Shown in pieces: positions 1 to 10,909 of a stretch of DNA of 64,000 nucleotides (position 1 is its first letter; each line of letters begins with the position of its first letter). Source of the DNA: Capillidium heterosporum (lineage: Eukaryota; Entomophthoromycota; Entomophthoromycetes; Entomophthorales; Capillidiaceae). The stretch covers positions 992,001 through 1,056,000 of the forward strand of contig WBMQ01000008.1 of assembly GCA_016630905.1 (NCBI GenBank). The letters run 5' to 3'. A program made the position numbers and the translations under genes. Below the pieces are notes generated by a model. That model ran no database searches. It saw nothing but the letters and a program-made list of their open reading frames with translations, and was not told the origin of the DNA.

Positions 1-1097
1 TAGGAACGGAATCTTCCAAATCGAAATTCTACCGCTTTCTAACAATTTAAATAGCTGAATGTCCTTATTAAATCTAGTCTTTAGTTGCTACTACATTAGT
101 TTCCAATTTAGATTATCTAATTTTTGAACTTCAAAGTCTTGGCAAAAGTTGAATTTCAAAGGAATTCGGATAAATATAAGTTAGGCCCTAGCTGCCTTTA
201 AATGGCCCATTATTGATATTTTTAATATTAGTGCTAGAACTAAAGGAAAGATACGTTTAAAAAGGCAGTTTCTATTCTGACTTCATCATATACAAAGCTT
301 ACTTAGCTATTCCAAGGCTTCATCAAAAAGGACTTTTAACGAGATAGAAATTCAGATTGGATATCAGTCAAAAACCGAAAACCTAGCTGATAAACATAAA
401 GCCGGATCCAGCCTGTTGAGACCTAAAAGGCCTTCCTAGACCTTGTGAAATTCAGGTAATGGATGAAAGAGGTCCAAAATGCTTTATAAGGGTATGTCAG
501 ATGGAGCACCGATGATGAATTAGAATTAAAACTAGATTAAACCCTAGAAAAAATGAGTATATATGTGTTGAGAAATTATAGACTTAAGGTGTGTGGTATA
601 TAGAATTTGTAAACCTAGTAGTATATAGGTCAAGTTTTTAGGAAAAAGACATCACTGCCATTTTCCAAAGGATGCTGTTGATATTATGATGAAAATTTTG
701 TTATGGACCTATATAGGTAGCTTCGATAAAGGACCAGCCATGGAACTTGGGAAAATTCGACAACGATCTCCTATTGATCTGTCTGAGTTCTTGGAGGTGT
801 TGTACTAACTTTACTTTCAAAAGTTATATTTCTAATAACCTTCTGAAAGATGAGATATATCGCTAAAGCTTACCGTATTATACCTCCTTTTCAAACTTTC
901 CAACATGATCCTATATCGAACTTTGATTTGTCGAAAATCAAGGCTCAAAAGCTCAAAGAATGGGTAGCTTGGTAAGTTTGGCTAAAAAGGATGCAGATAA
1001 ACTTTTATATATAAATAAAGGGATATAGCCAAGTATAAGAAAATTTACCTCTACACTCTCAACAAGTTTAAACTTTTATTTTTTGCACTTTGAAGAC
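1..1097. other. Intergenic, window start to MINPP1 gene
   Basis: No coding frame of believable length or composition is visible on either strand. The last 100 bases form the core promoter of the downstream phosphatase gene. Nothing else is recognised. Confidence 0.6.
1007..1016 (+). promoter_or_regulatory. TATA-box candidate of the MINPP1 gene
   Basis: The motif TATATAAATA lies about 82 bases upstream of the chosen ATG at 1098, a plausible core-promoter distance in a fungus. It is placed by motif and spacing only. Confidence 0.45.
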
Positions 1098-2608
1098 ATG
1101 CTATTTCATTTATATTTGCAGATTTCGTTTCTACTTACATTAGCTTTGGGCAGGCATTTCGATATTGCTAAGCACCTATCGACCAAATCGCCTTATCCAA
1201 ACTACTGTGAAATTTCTTCCACTCCAGAAATAGATCTTCCAAAGAACTGCAAGCTTAAGCAAGTTCAGCTGGTAAATTTACTTTATATACTAGTTTACAA
1301 ATACATTTGCCTTTCTTACTTTTTGTTTTAGGTATCTAGACATGGTAAATAACTTGACTATTGGCCAACTTCTAATTCGAACAAAAATGTAGGTACCCGT
1401 AACCCCTCCAAAGATGACATATTAGCATTTACCCAACTTCAGCAGCAGCTATCCAAGTTCAACTATACCAATAGTAAGCTACAGTTTTTAAAATCTTGGG
1501 TAAGATGCACTACTTTTGTTTTGTTAAGTGATTTTCGATAGAAAAATCCCTACAGCTTGAAAGATGCAACACAGTTAAATGAAGTAGGAGAAATCGATCT
1601 ATACAGCCAAGCTCTACGGTTTAAGAAGCGATACCAAAGCCTATCTAATCAAAAGTTCGATTTCAACTACCACAAGATTATCAGTTCCAACCAAGTTCGT
1701 GCTGGCATGTCAGCTTCCGCTTTCACCTTGGGGTTATATAAAGGTACTGGTACTCTTACCAACAGTTCGTTAAGCCCTACCTTTATCGAAACTTTGAATG
1801 CGGTACCCGATTTTTTCTATATGCTAACTCATTACTCATAACTATCTGTATTATCTTTTTATCTAAATAGGGAACTGACCGATACCTGGAGATAAAGAAA
1901 GCGTGTCCTAAATGGCTAACCACGGTAGAAACCAACTCCAACCGAACTTTTCAACTCAAAAGTTACGTGGACAAGTATTTGCCCAAGATTCAAACGAAAC
2001 TTTTCAAAACCTTGAACCAAAATTTAACTTTTAGTCAGATTCAGAGCCTGTACAAACTGTGTGGCTATGAAATTGCCAACTTTAGGAATCAAGATAGTTG
2101 GTGTAAATTACTAGATAAGCAGGACATTCTAACTTTAGAGTATTTGAACGATCTGGATGACTACTGGACTTACTCCTACTCGAACCAACTAAACAGCCAA
2201 ATCGGTTGCCAGTTACTGACCTTTATCGTAAACAACATTCAAAGTGACCTCAAGTTAAATTTGATGTTTGGTCATTCAGAGACTTTACTACTGTTCCTAA
2301 CTACTTTGGGGCTGTTTAAGGATGACTATCTTCTCACTTTCGACTTGGGTACTGACGATATCACAAGGCGTAAGTTCAAAACTAGCATTATGTCTCCCTT
2401 TGCTTCCAACCTAGCTTTTGAAATTTTGGAGTGTGCTGACGATATTACCAGTTCAAAGGCAGGGAATGAAATCCGAGTTGGGCTGAAACTTAATGAGGTT
2501 CAAGTCCTCTTACCCAACTGTTCAAAGTTCTACTGCCCTTTCAACGAAGTTGTAAGACTTTATAAGGATAAGATCAACTGTAACTTTGACTTGCTATGTC
2601 AAGTGTAA
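1098..2608 (+). CDS. Multiple inositol polyphosphate phosphatase (MINPP1-type histidine phosphatase)
   Basis: A histidine phosphatase of the branch that strips phosphates from inositol polyphosphates such as InsP6; it is likely secretory, since the first 21 residues form a hydrophobic signal peptide. Five exons (1098-1271, 1332-1344, 1393-1499, 1542-1802, 1871-2608) join in frame to about 430 aa, normal for the family. The catalytic RHGTRNP motif is assembled across the second intron. A conserved middle block reads KNPYSLKDA then GEIDLYSQ. The C-terminal half holds WCKLLDKQDILTLEYLNDL and the proton-donor region FGHSETLL, followed by PFASNLAFE near the end. The donor motif is HSE where HAE is usual. 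The ATG at 1098 was chosen because it opens directly into the signal peptide. It converges with the regulator gene at 2836. Assignment to MINPP rather than generic acid phosphatase rests on the WCK..EYLNDL and HxE blocks. Confidence 0.9.
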
Positions 2609-2835
2609 ATAGTAAGTTTTGATGTCGTTGAGCATTAAAAGGTAGCTTTATATTGTTTATATAGGAATGTGTTGTAAAATTTCAATGCTTTATCAACTAT
2701 ATGCTAATTAGTACGATTATTCCAAACCATTATTGGAAAATAGGTTGGTATCCATAAAACTACCTTTTTTAGGTAGCTATAAAACAAATTTTATAAAAGT
2801 AACAAGCAGATATGTTTTATTAACTATTGAAAACA

Positions 2836-4635
2836 CTATATGTGACTTAAGATGGATTCGATAACCGGCCAACGTCGTTTGTTCTTGTGCAGTATATCAA
2901 CAATTTGCTCTTTATAATCGATAAATAGGTCTACTACACTTGGTCTTCTTTCAAACTTCAGCAGCAGTTTGATCGTACGGTTGATAAAGTGAATGAGGGT
3001 AGGTATTCGCATCCATTTGTACAAGATTCCCGAGTTGATGTAGTGATCCTGGTGATGGATAATTGATTTGATGGAAAGTAACATGGCAAACAATACTTTG
3101 ATCTCACAACTTAAACCAACAAACGTAGATAGTTCGACACGCAGATCAGTAAAGTTATAGTGAAACAGGTCCTCATCTTTCCCATGAATATTGATAAACA
3201 AAGTATACATATCTATGATAACACCTAGATAAGTGACGAAAATTTGGACTAGAGCGGGGTCCTCAGGCACTTTGAGTAAGTTGGGGTTCAAGGGCATCGG
3301 TCCCAAGGTATAAGGGACGGCAAAGAAGCTCCGATGCAGCTTAGTTTCCAGGGCCAAAGCCTCCAACCGGTACCGATTAGAATCCGGTACTGATTTTAGT
3401 CGTTTGCACCCTTCGATATGGGCTAGGTAACGAGAGTTTAAGTTGGCTATCTGAATCGAAATGAATGCCATGGAAATCTGGGCATTCAAATTGAGGTACG
3501 GTTGGTTATGGCTTACGATTAAATCTGGGGCTTGTGCCAGGGACTTTAGGACGTAGCTGTCGATCTTCTTACAAAAAGACGGCTTTCTACCTCCAAAGAA
3601 GTCGTACAACCCTAACCTGAATCGCTTGGATGGGGTGAAGATCACGTCGTTTATAGTTAGGTTGTGGTAGATCCGGCACTTTAGCTCGTTCCTAGTCTTA
3701 GTTTGCTTCCAACAATCAAAATGGATGCCTAGTAGGTGCGCGATACGTATAGCTTGGCTGTGGTAGAATCGCTGCGAAAAGATTAAGGGACTGTTGGCGT
3801 CGTTGCCGATGAATGAAAGCAAAGTATTGGTCATGAGGAGTGGTAGGTTTGGTTTCGTATAACACAGCTTGTAAAGATCTGATACTCTTTGAGAAAACTC
3901 TTCCTTAAGCACGGGAACCAGTGCTAAAGCTTCAAAATTACTTGAGGCTGATAGGCATATCGTGTATAGCAAAAGCAGCGTGCTGTTATTCTTAGGCTGG
4001 TTCTGAAGTATATAGTCGAAATAGGCTCTTGGGACGATAGGTTGATAGGTCCCAATGTTAAAATAAAAAAGGTCTATAAGGTGGTTTACCAAGACTCCGG
4101 TTAAATAGAACTCCCGCTTCAAAGGTACCACTTTCTTGTCTTCAGCATGGATCTTGGGCAGGAAAAGTTGATTTATGAAAGCCATCATAGTAGTCTTAAA
4201 CGTACTTGGGTACATGCTAGTCCCAACCCAGTTTTTCGAATCTACATCGAACGATAGTATTGCATTCTGAGTCAAGTTGTTGGGACTTGAAGTAGCGATA
4301 ACTCTAACGTACTTTCCTAAGTTAGAAGGAGGTGGTAGCCGTTTATAGAATATGATTTGAAGGCTGGAGTTCAGTGCCTTTTGCTTCATAAATTTAGTGA
4401 TGGGTTCGTTGGCTTCCAAATATTGGCAATCGAACTTTCGCTCAAGGCAGCGTCCACAGCTCGGCTTGACCTTGTTACAGAACTTTTTAGTTACCTTGCA
4501 AAGTGCACAGGCTACTTGTTTCTTGGCAAATTTAAGGTAGGTACACTCAATATTCAGCTTTTTACATCGTTTACATTCTAATTCTAGGTTGTCGCACTTT
4601 ACTTTGTTTGCCTTACAGTTGTCGCATGCTACCAT
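2836..4635 (-). CDS. Double Zn2Cys6 transcription factor, intact paralogue (copy 1)
   Basis: Predicted nuclear transcription factor of 599 aa in one exon. Residues 4-31 form a full binuclear zinc cluster with spacing C-X2-C-X6-C-X6-C-X2-C-X6-C. A second complete cluster with the same spacing starts about 14 residues later (CALC...CNKVKPSC...). The long C-terminal part resembles fungal regulator middle regions and carries the family signature GPMPLNPNLLKVPEDPALV near residue 440. The start was set at MVACDNC (4635): the frame is open further upstream, but the paralogues all begin here. Three paralogues lie in this window (4997-6808, 22469-24300, 58430-60270), all with frameshifts, so this is the only intact copy. 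Its target genes cannot be read from the sequence. Confidence 0.85.
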   Translation of the reverse strand: MVACDNCKANKVKCDNLELECKRCKKLNIECTYLKFAKKQVACALCKVTKKFCNKVKPSCGRCLERKFDCQYLEANEPITKFMKQKALNSSLQIIFYKRLPPPSNLGKYVRVIATSSPNNLTQNAILSFDVDSKNWVGTSMYPSTFKTTMMAFINQLFLPKIHAEDKKVVPLKREFYLTGVLVNHLIDLFYFNIGTYQPIVPRAYFDYILQNQPKNNSTLLLLYTICLSASSNFEALALVPVLKEEFSQRVSDLYKLCYTKPNLPLLMTNTLLSFIGNDANSPLIFSQRFYHSQAIRIAHLLGIHFDCWKQTKTRNELKCRIYHNLTINDVIFTPSKRFRLGLYDFFGGRKPSFCKKIDSYVLKSLAQAPDLIVSHNQPYLNLNAQISMAFISIQIANLNSRYLAHIEGCKRLKSVPDSNRYRLEALALETKLHRSFFAVPYTLGPMPLNPNLLKVPEDPALVQIFVTYLGVIIDMYTLFINIHGKDEDLFHYNFTDLRVELSTFVGLSCEIKVLFAMLLSIKSIIHHQDHYINSGILYKWMRIPTLIHFINRTIKLLLKFERRPSVVDLFIDYKEQIVDILHKNKRRWPVIESILSHI

Positions 4636-4996
4636 AGTTGCTTTATAAGTAAAAGAAGGTTCAGGCTTTAGTTTGCTCCAAATTTTTAGTGCATTTGAAA
4701 GGGGCGTACTATCTACCGTAAATAGCAATCCATTACAACTTACTTTAGCTTGCTTTGATTTTACGTAACAATTTTAAATCATTCATTTCAAGTTTACTTG
4801 AATGACATTGACTCTATTCTATATAAAATGTATATCAAGAGCATGTATTCAGTATTCAAACAACAGTGCACACTTATCTATTGGATTTTTGACTCATTCC
4901 TACTTTTACATGTAAGCTGTGCTTGTAAATTAATGTACCAACTGATAAACCAAATAAACGTCAATCAATGAATATATTTTATTAATTATTAAAGCA
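4636..4996. other. Intergenic between tandem regulator copies
   Basis: This is the 5' flank of copy 1 and the 3' flank of copy 2. No gene is seen. Confidence 0.6.
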
Positions 4997-6808
4997 CTAA
5001 ATATGGCTTAAGATACAGTCGATTACTGGCCAACGTCGTTTGTTTTTACTGCAAAATGTCGATAATCTGCTCGCTGCAATCGATTAGTAAATCAACTACA
5101 TCTGGCTTTGTTCCGAATTCCAACAGCAGCTTGATCGTCCGTTTAATAAAATGAATAAGCGTAGGTATTCGCATCCATTTATACAAAACACCCGAGTTGA
5201 TAAAGTGGGTCTGATGGTGGATGATCGACTTGGCCGAAAGTAGCATTGCAAATATCACCTTCACCTCACAGCTCAAGTTAATAAACTTGGACAGTTCAAC
5301 CCGCATGTCCGTAAAATCGTGGCTACAAATTGACTCTGCATTTTCGTTGAAATTTGTAAATAAAGTGTACATATCTATAATAACCCCTAAATAGGTGACA
5401 AAGATTCGTACTAATGCAGGGTCCTCGGGCACTTCAAGTAGGTTGGGATTCAAAGGCATCGGTCCCTGTACATAGGGGGTAATAAAAATATGTTGGTGCA
5501 CCTTTCTTTCCAAAGCTAGAACTTCCAGTAGGTATTTTTTGGAATCGGGCAAGGACTTTACCAACTTGCAACTTCCAATATGTGCTAAATAGCGCGCATT
5601 TAGGTCGGCTATCTTGATTGAGATGTTGACCAAGGAGATCTGGATCTTTAGGTTGAGATATGGTTGGTTGTGGCTCACGACCAACTCTGGGGCTAGAGCC
5701 AAGGACTTTAAAGAGTAACTATCGATTTCCTTGCAGAAAGCTGGTTCTCTATTGTTAAAAAAATGGTACAGCGGCATCCGGTATTCGTTAGGCAAGTCAA
5801 AAAAGATCATATCGTTGATGCATAGGTTATGGTAGATCCGGCAGTTAATCTCATTCCGAACTTTGCTGTGTTTCAAAGTTCCTAGGTGAATACCTAATAA
5901 GTGGGAGATACGTACAGCTTGGCAGTGGTAGAACCTTGGTGAGAAAATAAGGGAACTATCGACATCGCTGCTGTTGGTGAATGAAAGTAGAATGTTTGTC
6001 ATAAGGAAAGGTAAGTTTGGTTTTGTATAGCACAACTTGTAGAGGTTGGAAACTCGTTGAGTAAACTCTTCCTTGAGTATGGGGACCAGTGGTAACGCTT
6101 CGAAATTGCTTGAGGCTAATAGGCATATGGTGAATAATAGAAGTAAAGTGCTGTCTTTTTTGGGTTGATTGAAAAGTGTGTAATCTAGGTAGGCTTTTGG
6201 AACAATAGGTTGGTATGTGCCGATGTTGAAATAAAAGATATCTATCAGATGGTTTACCAAAACTCCAGTCAAATAAAACTCTTTCTTCATATGGACCAAC
6301 TTCTTGCCTTCTATAGCTTACCTTTGGTAAGAGTAGTTGATTCCCAAAAGCTATCATAGTCGTTTTAAAGGTGTTTGGGTATACCTTAATTCCAGTCCAG
6401 TTCTTGGAGTCCAAGTCGAACGAAAGTATTGCATTTTGGGCAATGTTGTTTGGACCTGAGGTGGAGACTACTGTGACGTACTTGCCTAGGCTCGAAGGCA
6501 CTGATAGTCGTTTATAAAATATGATTTGGAGTTCGGAAGTTAACTTTACTCTCTGCTTCACAAAGTCGGAGATATGCTCGTTGGGCTCCAGATACTCGCA
6601 ATTCAACCTCTCGCTTCTTACAACGTCCGCAGATAGGCTTCTTCTTGTCGCAGAACTTTTTATTTATCCTACAAGTTGCACAGGTTGTTTGTTTCTTGGC
6701 AAAGTTAAAGTAGGTACACCTTAAATTGAGTTGTCTACATCGTTTACATTCTAATTCTAGGTTGTTGCACTTTGCTTTGCTCGCCCTACAGTTATCGCAG
6801 GCTACCAT
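4997..6808 (-). pseudogene. Double Zn2Cys6 transcription factor, frameshifted (copy 2)
   Basis: Tandem paralogue of the intact gene at 2836-4635, in the same orientation. The start MVACDNC and both zinc clusters are readable, but comparison with copy 1 shows three extra single bases. The first is near 6607, just after the second cluster, where CGRCKKRE should continue to NCEYLEP. The second is near 6313, where LLLPKVSY should continue to KKEFYLTG. The third is near 5050, where the conserved KNKRRWPVI tail is thrown out of frame and TAA follows at once. If all three are ignored, the alignment runs to a stop at 4997, matching the end of copy 1. It therefore looks like a recent pseudogene; consensus errors are the alternative. 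The C-terminal signature GPMPLNPNLLEVPEDPALV is preserved. Confidence 0.7.
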
Positions 6809-7041
6809 TTTTCTCTATAAAAGCATCTCCAACTTTAGTTTAGAACTAATTTTAGTGTGTTTTGTTGAAAATATGGGTGTGGTATATATTTGTGATCGCT
6901 ATAATACATAGTAAATTTGGCTGCTGCTTATTTAACTTAACAGCTTTGGAAGCTGGGAGCTAGACTTTTATGTTTTGGGTTAACCAGGATCAAAGTATAG
7001 CTGATAAAGTTTGGATTGCTTCCAAATTCTTTTCAATCAAT

Positions 7042-8395
7042 ATGAGCAACAGTGAACTCAATCTTCTATCCCTTCCATACATACTCTTGTACGATATATT
7101 TAATCAATTAGACTACGAAAGCTGCAAAACTTTGCAGTTCATAAATAGATATGCTAGGAGTTTACTTCTACCTAGGCTTTATCGATGCATCTCAAGTAAG
7201 GAATTGGTTTCAAAGCTTTTATATCCTGATAGTATTTCTACTTTGGAATATCCATCTTACATCAAATATAAATTTTTTGTAAAAAGATTAAATTTACTAA
7301 GCCATAGCTCAACCCCATTCCCCAAAGAGTTTTTAACATCTTACCCTGCCGATATACTTCCCAACCTTACTATGTTAGACATTAGCTTAGATAGAAATAC
7401 GTTCGAGCCCATCTGTAAAGCTACAGAGAAACTGAAAAGCTTGAAGGCCTTAAGGCTCAACACTAACTTCAATAAATTCAATCTTTAATTCGACTTTTGT
7501 ATCAAATACCATTCGATATCCCAAACTAACATCTTTATCGCTAAACCTGCAGAGTACCGATAGCCCCAACCGCTTGAACCAAATTCTAAATTTCTTTTCC
7601 TCACCTTTTATTAAGAAATTAGAGATTAGAAACTCTGCTGGATACTTCAACAAACTAGCACAAGTAAATTCGTTGTTCCCTAAGCTAATTCATCTCAGTA
7701 TTGATATCAAAGCTGTCGAATCCACCTTCCGAATGGAAGCAGTAAACTTTGAAGCACTCAAAACTTTTGAACTAGGTAGTTTCCTTGACAAGTCAAGTAT
7801 CGAGAAAATCATCGCTAATATTACAGCACCCAAGTTAACTAAGTTAAGCTTCAAATCGGCATGGCAGTCAAAGTATATCAACACTAGATGGTTAAAGTCT
7901 CTAAGGGAACTGCGTTGCTTGTCTTTCGAAGCCCATACTTTCAACACCGTCTCAATAAGTAAACTTAAGCATCTGAATCATGTTACAATCGACACAGGAT
8001 ATATTTTTGGTTCAAAAGATATGACTGCTATCTTAAAGCTACCCAACCTTGAAAATCTGTCGATTAAAGGTACTCTGGTAAGCTTACCTTTGGATACTAT
8101 AAGGTTTTCTTCCAGTGTGATCCATCTAAAGGTAGACGCTCGATTGTCGGTCAACAAAAGTCTGGTGGACTTTTTTGCCATTTGCTTCCCAAAACTGTTT
8201 AGTTTAGCTTTGAACGCTCGTAAGGAGTCCTATATATATAGCTATAGGGTGCTACATGCTTCCGACTATCACAATTCCTTCTCTTCGTTACGGATCGTAC
8301 AGCTGTCTTCTAATCAAAGTGAATTGCACCAATTCTTATCAAATATTTTGCCTGATGCCGATTTTTTGACAACAGTTGAATTTAACGAAATCTGA
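7042..8395 (+). pseudogene. F-box / leucine-rich-repeat protein, one frameshift
   Basis: F-box proteins hold substrates for SCF ubiquitin ligases. The N-terminus (LLSLPYILLYDIFNQLDYES) fits an F-box, followed by irregular leucine-rich repeats such as LPNLTMLDISL and KLKHLNHVTI. The frame from 7042 stops at TAA 7486-7488, but the next frame is open without break from that point to 8395 and continues the repeats (YPKLTSLSLNL). One extra base near 7484-7487 explains this. No usable splice donor precedes the stop, so an intron does not rescue it. An in-frame ATG at 6970 is also available; 7042 is preferred because it directly precedes the F-box. It is divergent from the broken regulator copy 2. 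Confidence 0.6.
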
Positions 8396-8690
8396 GTAAG
8401 TTTTTGATCTATCTAATTTGATACCTTTATTAATAAACATATGGTTGGTAACTGCCAGAAATTACAATCTAAAAGCCAATGCAGCGCCTATAGACTTATA
8501 AATATAATCAGCATTTCTCCAATGTATATGACTCCTTTAGTTGCAGTCTATAGGAAAGTTATTTATCTTCAAAAATATAAATATTTATAAACTGAGAGAC
8601 TAGCTTAATCCAATATCTAAAAAATGAACAAAAAACGAATTTAATTAATTATACCCATAACGAAAAACAAGTTATCTACAACCTTATAAA

Positions 8691-9206
8691 CTAAGTCTTA
8701 GCAACAGTTGGTGTCAATGACAGTTTTAACGTGGACTCATAACCCGAATCGTCCAGTTGGAATCCGTGGCATAGGATCTCTTCAAAATCCGAATTGAGTC
8801 GAAGTACTTCCGTACCTTCCTCATAGCTCAAAGTTGCTTGGATTGTAGGTTTAGTATCAGCAGTATGATTGGCGTCAATGATATGTGCACTGGTGCTGGA
8901 GGTATCGGTACTATTAGTTGAGTTAATGGTAGGGGGGTTCTTTCTAGTTGGTTTGAGTTGTAGATCAGATATCCAGTGGACGGCTTCCTTGGAGTAATAA
9001 AGGATTTTGGAAGAGCTAGACGATATGGTTGATGGAGTATAGTTTTTATTGGTATCATCTCCACTATCCATATTCGTTTGACTGAGGATCTCTTCTAGGG
9101 TAACCATGGGATCCTTTTCCACCTTGCTGGACTTGCTACGGTTGAACTTTGGAATTATAAGTTGAATGCAGGGTTTTTTTGGTTTACTTTGTGGGGTTTG
9201 GTTCAT
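8691..9206 (-). CDS. Hypothetical protein, low-complexity
   Basis: Single-exon frame of 171 aa starting MNQTPQSKPKK. It is rich in Ser, Thr and Asn, with runs of serine and a DTSSTSAH region; there is no transmembrane segment or recognisable domain. The short stretch YYSKEAVHWISDLQLKPTRK is the only part of ordinary composition and could be a peptide motif. I do not recognise it. A frame of this length is unusual by chance in such AT-rich DNA, which is the main support. Confidence 0.5.
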   Translation of the reverse strand: MNQTPQSKPKKPCIQLIIPKFNRSKSSKVEKDPMVTLEEILSQTNMDSGDDTNKNYTPSTISSSSSKILYYSKEAVHWISDLQLKPTRKNPPTINSTNSTDTSSTSAHIIDANHTADTKPTIQATLSYEEGTEVLRLNSDFEEILCHGFQLDDSGYESTLKLSLTPTVAKT

Positions 9207-10909
9207 CCGTCAAAGGTGATGAAGTTAAATTGTAGAGGTAGAAGGCCAAGTGGAGGAGGTTGTCGAAAGTTGAGAATTGAGAACGAAGGTTTGGGAGAAT
9301 TACTGCCTGTTCCTACTTAGAGACAACCAGTTTTAAATTGGTAGTCTAACTTATCTCGACAAGTTACTTGATGAGGTATATCATATCCTCTAAGTCGATG
9401 GCTAATTGGTCAACTTGGCTAGTTCCTGGAATTCGACTTACAACAACGTCCAAATTAGGATATATTGCAGCTGGGCTTTCAAGATGCATTGATATCTTGG
9501 AAAATGTTGTCTGTTGGATATTGGTATTTTCTGAAAGATACCATAGCATTCCTTCGATTTCGACTTATAGAGTCAATTTTTCTTGATAAAGTTTAAAATA
9601 AACCACATCATCAAATAGAAAATAAGCGTATAGCGTCTTTGTAAAGCGTGTTCTTTTGAAGTCAATACTATATATCTGCAGAATGAGCTTATATCAAATA
9701 CTACGAATTAATGCAAATATGAAATATTGTTGAATGATCAAGCTGCAATAAACTACAATCTCTAACTGTTTCCTGTAAACATATATACATGCTATTCTAT
9801 AATATTTAATAGCTTAATGAATGTTTAATATAAGCGTATAAGTATCTATAGTAGAAAATATCAGCATCGATGTTAGCAAACAAGTTTTAAAGAGTATAGA
9901 GCGTATAAATTGATATTTTGCCATTTATAAATATATGCAAAGTAATCTATCCACCAGATTATTCACTTTGATCTAATTATAGTATATTTGAAATACATTT
10001 CACTTATCCATTCATCTCAATATGAACCTTGTATGCTAAGCATGGTGGATTAGAGGTAGCACTAATTTTCATTTCTATTGAAACTATGGGTGGCATCCGC
10101 CATTCCTTCTTGGCAATAAAATATATTGCTAATCTAGATTTTTGCTAAGGTGAACCACATTTTTCCGGTACACACACAATAACCAAATATGCTACTGCCA
10201 TTTCAAAAGTCCATGATGTCTATTGACAGCAATTTTTTAATCTAGGGTAAGTGCAGCGTGCAAGTGTTTGAAATTGTATGTTGAGGATGGAGGCCCCGCT
10301 GAGGAGGATGCCAATAGTGTAAAGTGTCAACGCTCCCTTACCCTCTTTATATACCACCACGTGAATCTATACACTGTATGATGGGGTTATTCTATTTATA
10401 TGAAGATATAATTAAAATGTGGAGGATTAGCGGAACTAAAGAAATTTTAGTCTGAAGCCTGTAGAGATAAAATTTCCATGTGGATCCACTCGAAAATTTA
10501 GTCAAATTTTTAACGTCCAATTTAAAAGTCTACCCACAACTATAAGAATGTTGGGTCTTGCAAGTCGGAGAATACGTGTATTGGTATTTGGGCCAATGAT
10601 TTGCTATACTAGAGAAAGAATGAGTGGGTTCTAATGTATGCCTACAAAACCAATACTATAAATTTTTTTAATAAAGAATCAAGTGGGTTCATGAGGAGAA
10701 CCCATTATTAGTTTGTGCAGTTACCAACTATAAAAGTCCAGCCATCTGAAATAAACTTATAAACTTTTTAATCGTTTCAAAACAATCAGCTCTTCATTAA
10801 TCCATATTTCGCTTACCATAGGAAGCAGATACAGTCTATTCATCGCTACTATACCATATACATTACCCATACATTTTCTCTTAATTATCGAAGCGACAGA
10901 AGATTTACC
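9207..10909. other. Intergenic, upstream of VTS1
   Basis: Short overlapping frames near 9364-9586 have no coding character. The right part is the VTS1 upstream region, with a TATAAAAG at 10729-10736. No RNA gene was recognised. Confidence 0.5.
10729..10736 (+). promoter_or_regulatory. TATA-box candidate of VTS1
   Basis: TATAAAAG about 174 bases upstream of the VTS1 ATG. This is far but possible with a long 5' leader. Confidence 0.3.

Noticed and set aside
9364-9586. Overlapping frames of 61 and 72 codons on both strands
   Set aside because: Mutual shadows without start context or domain.
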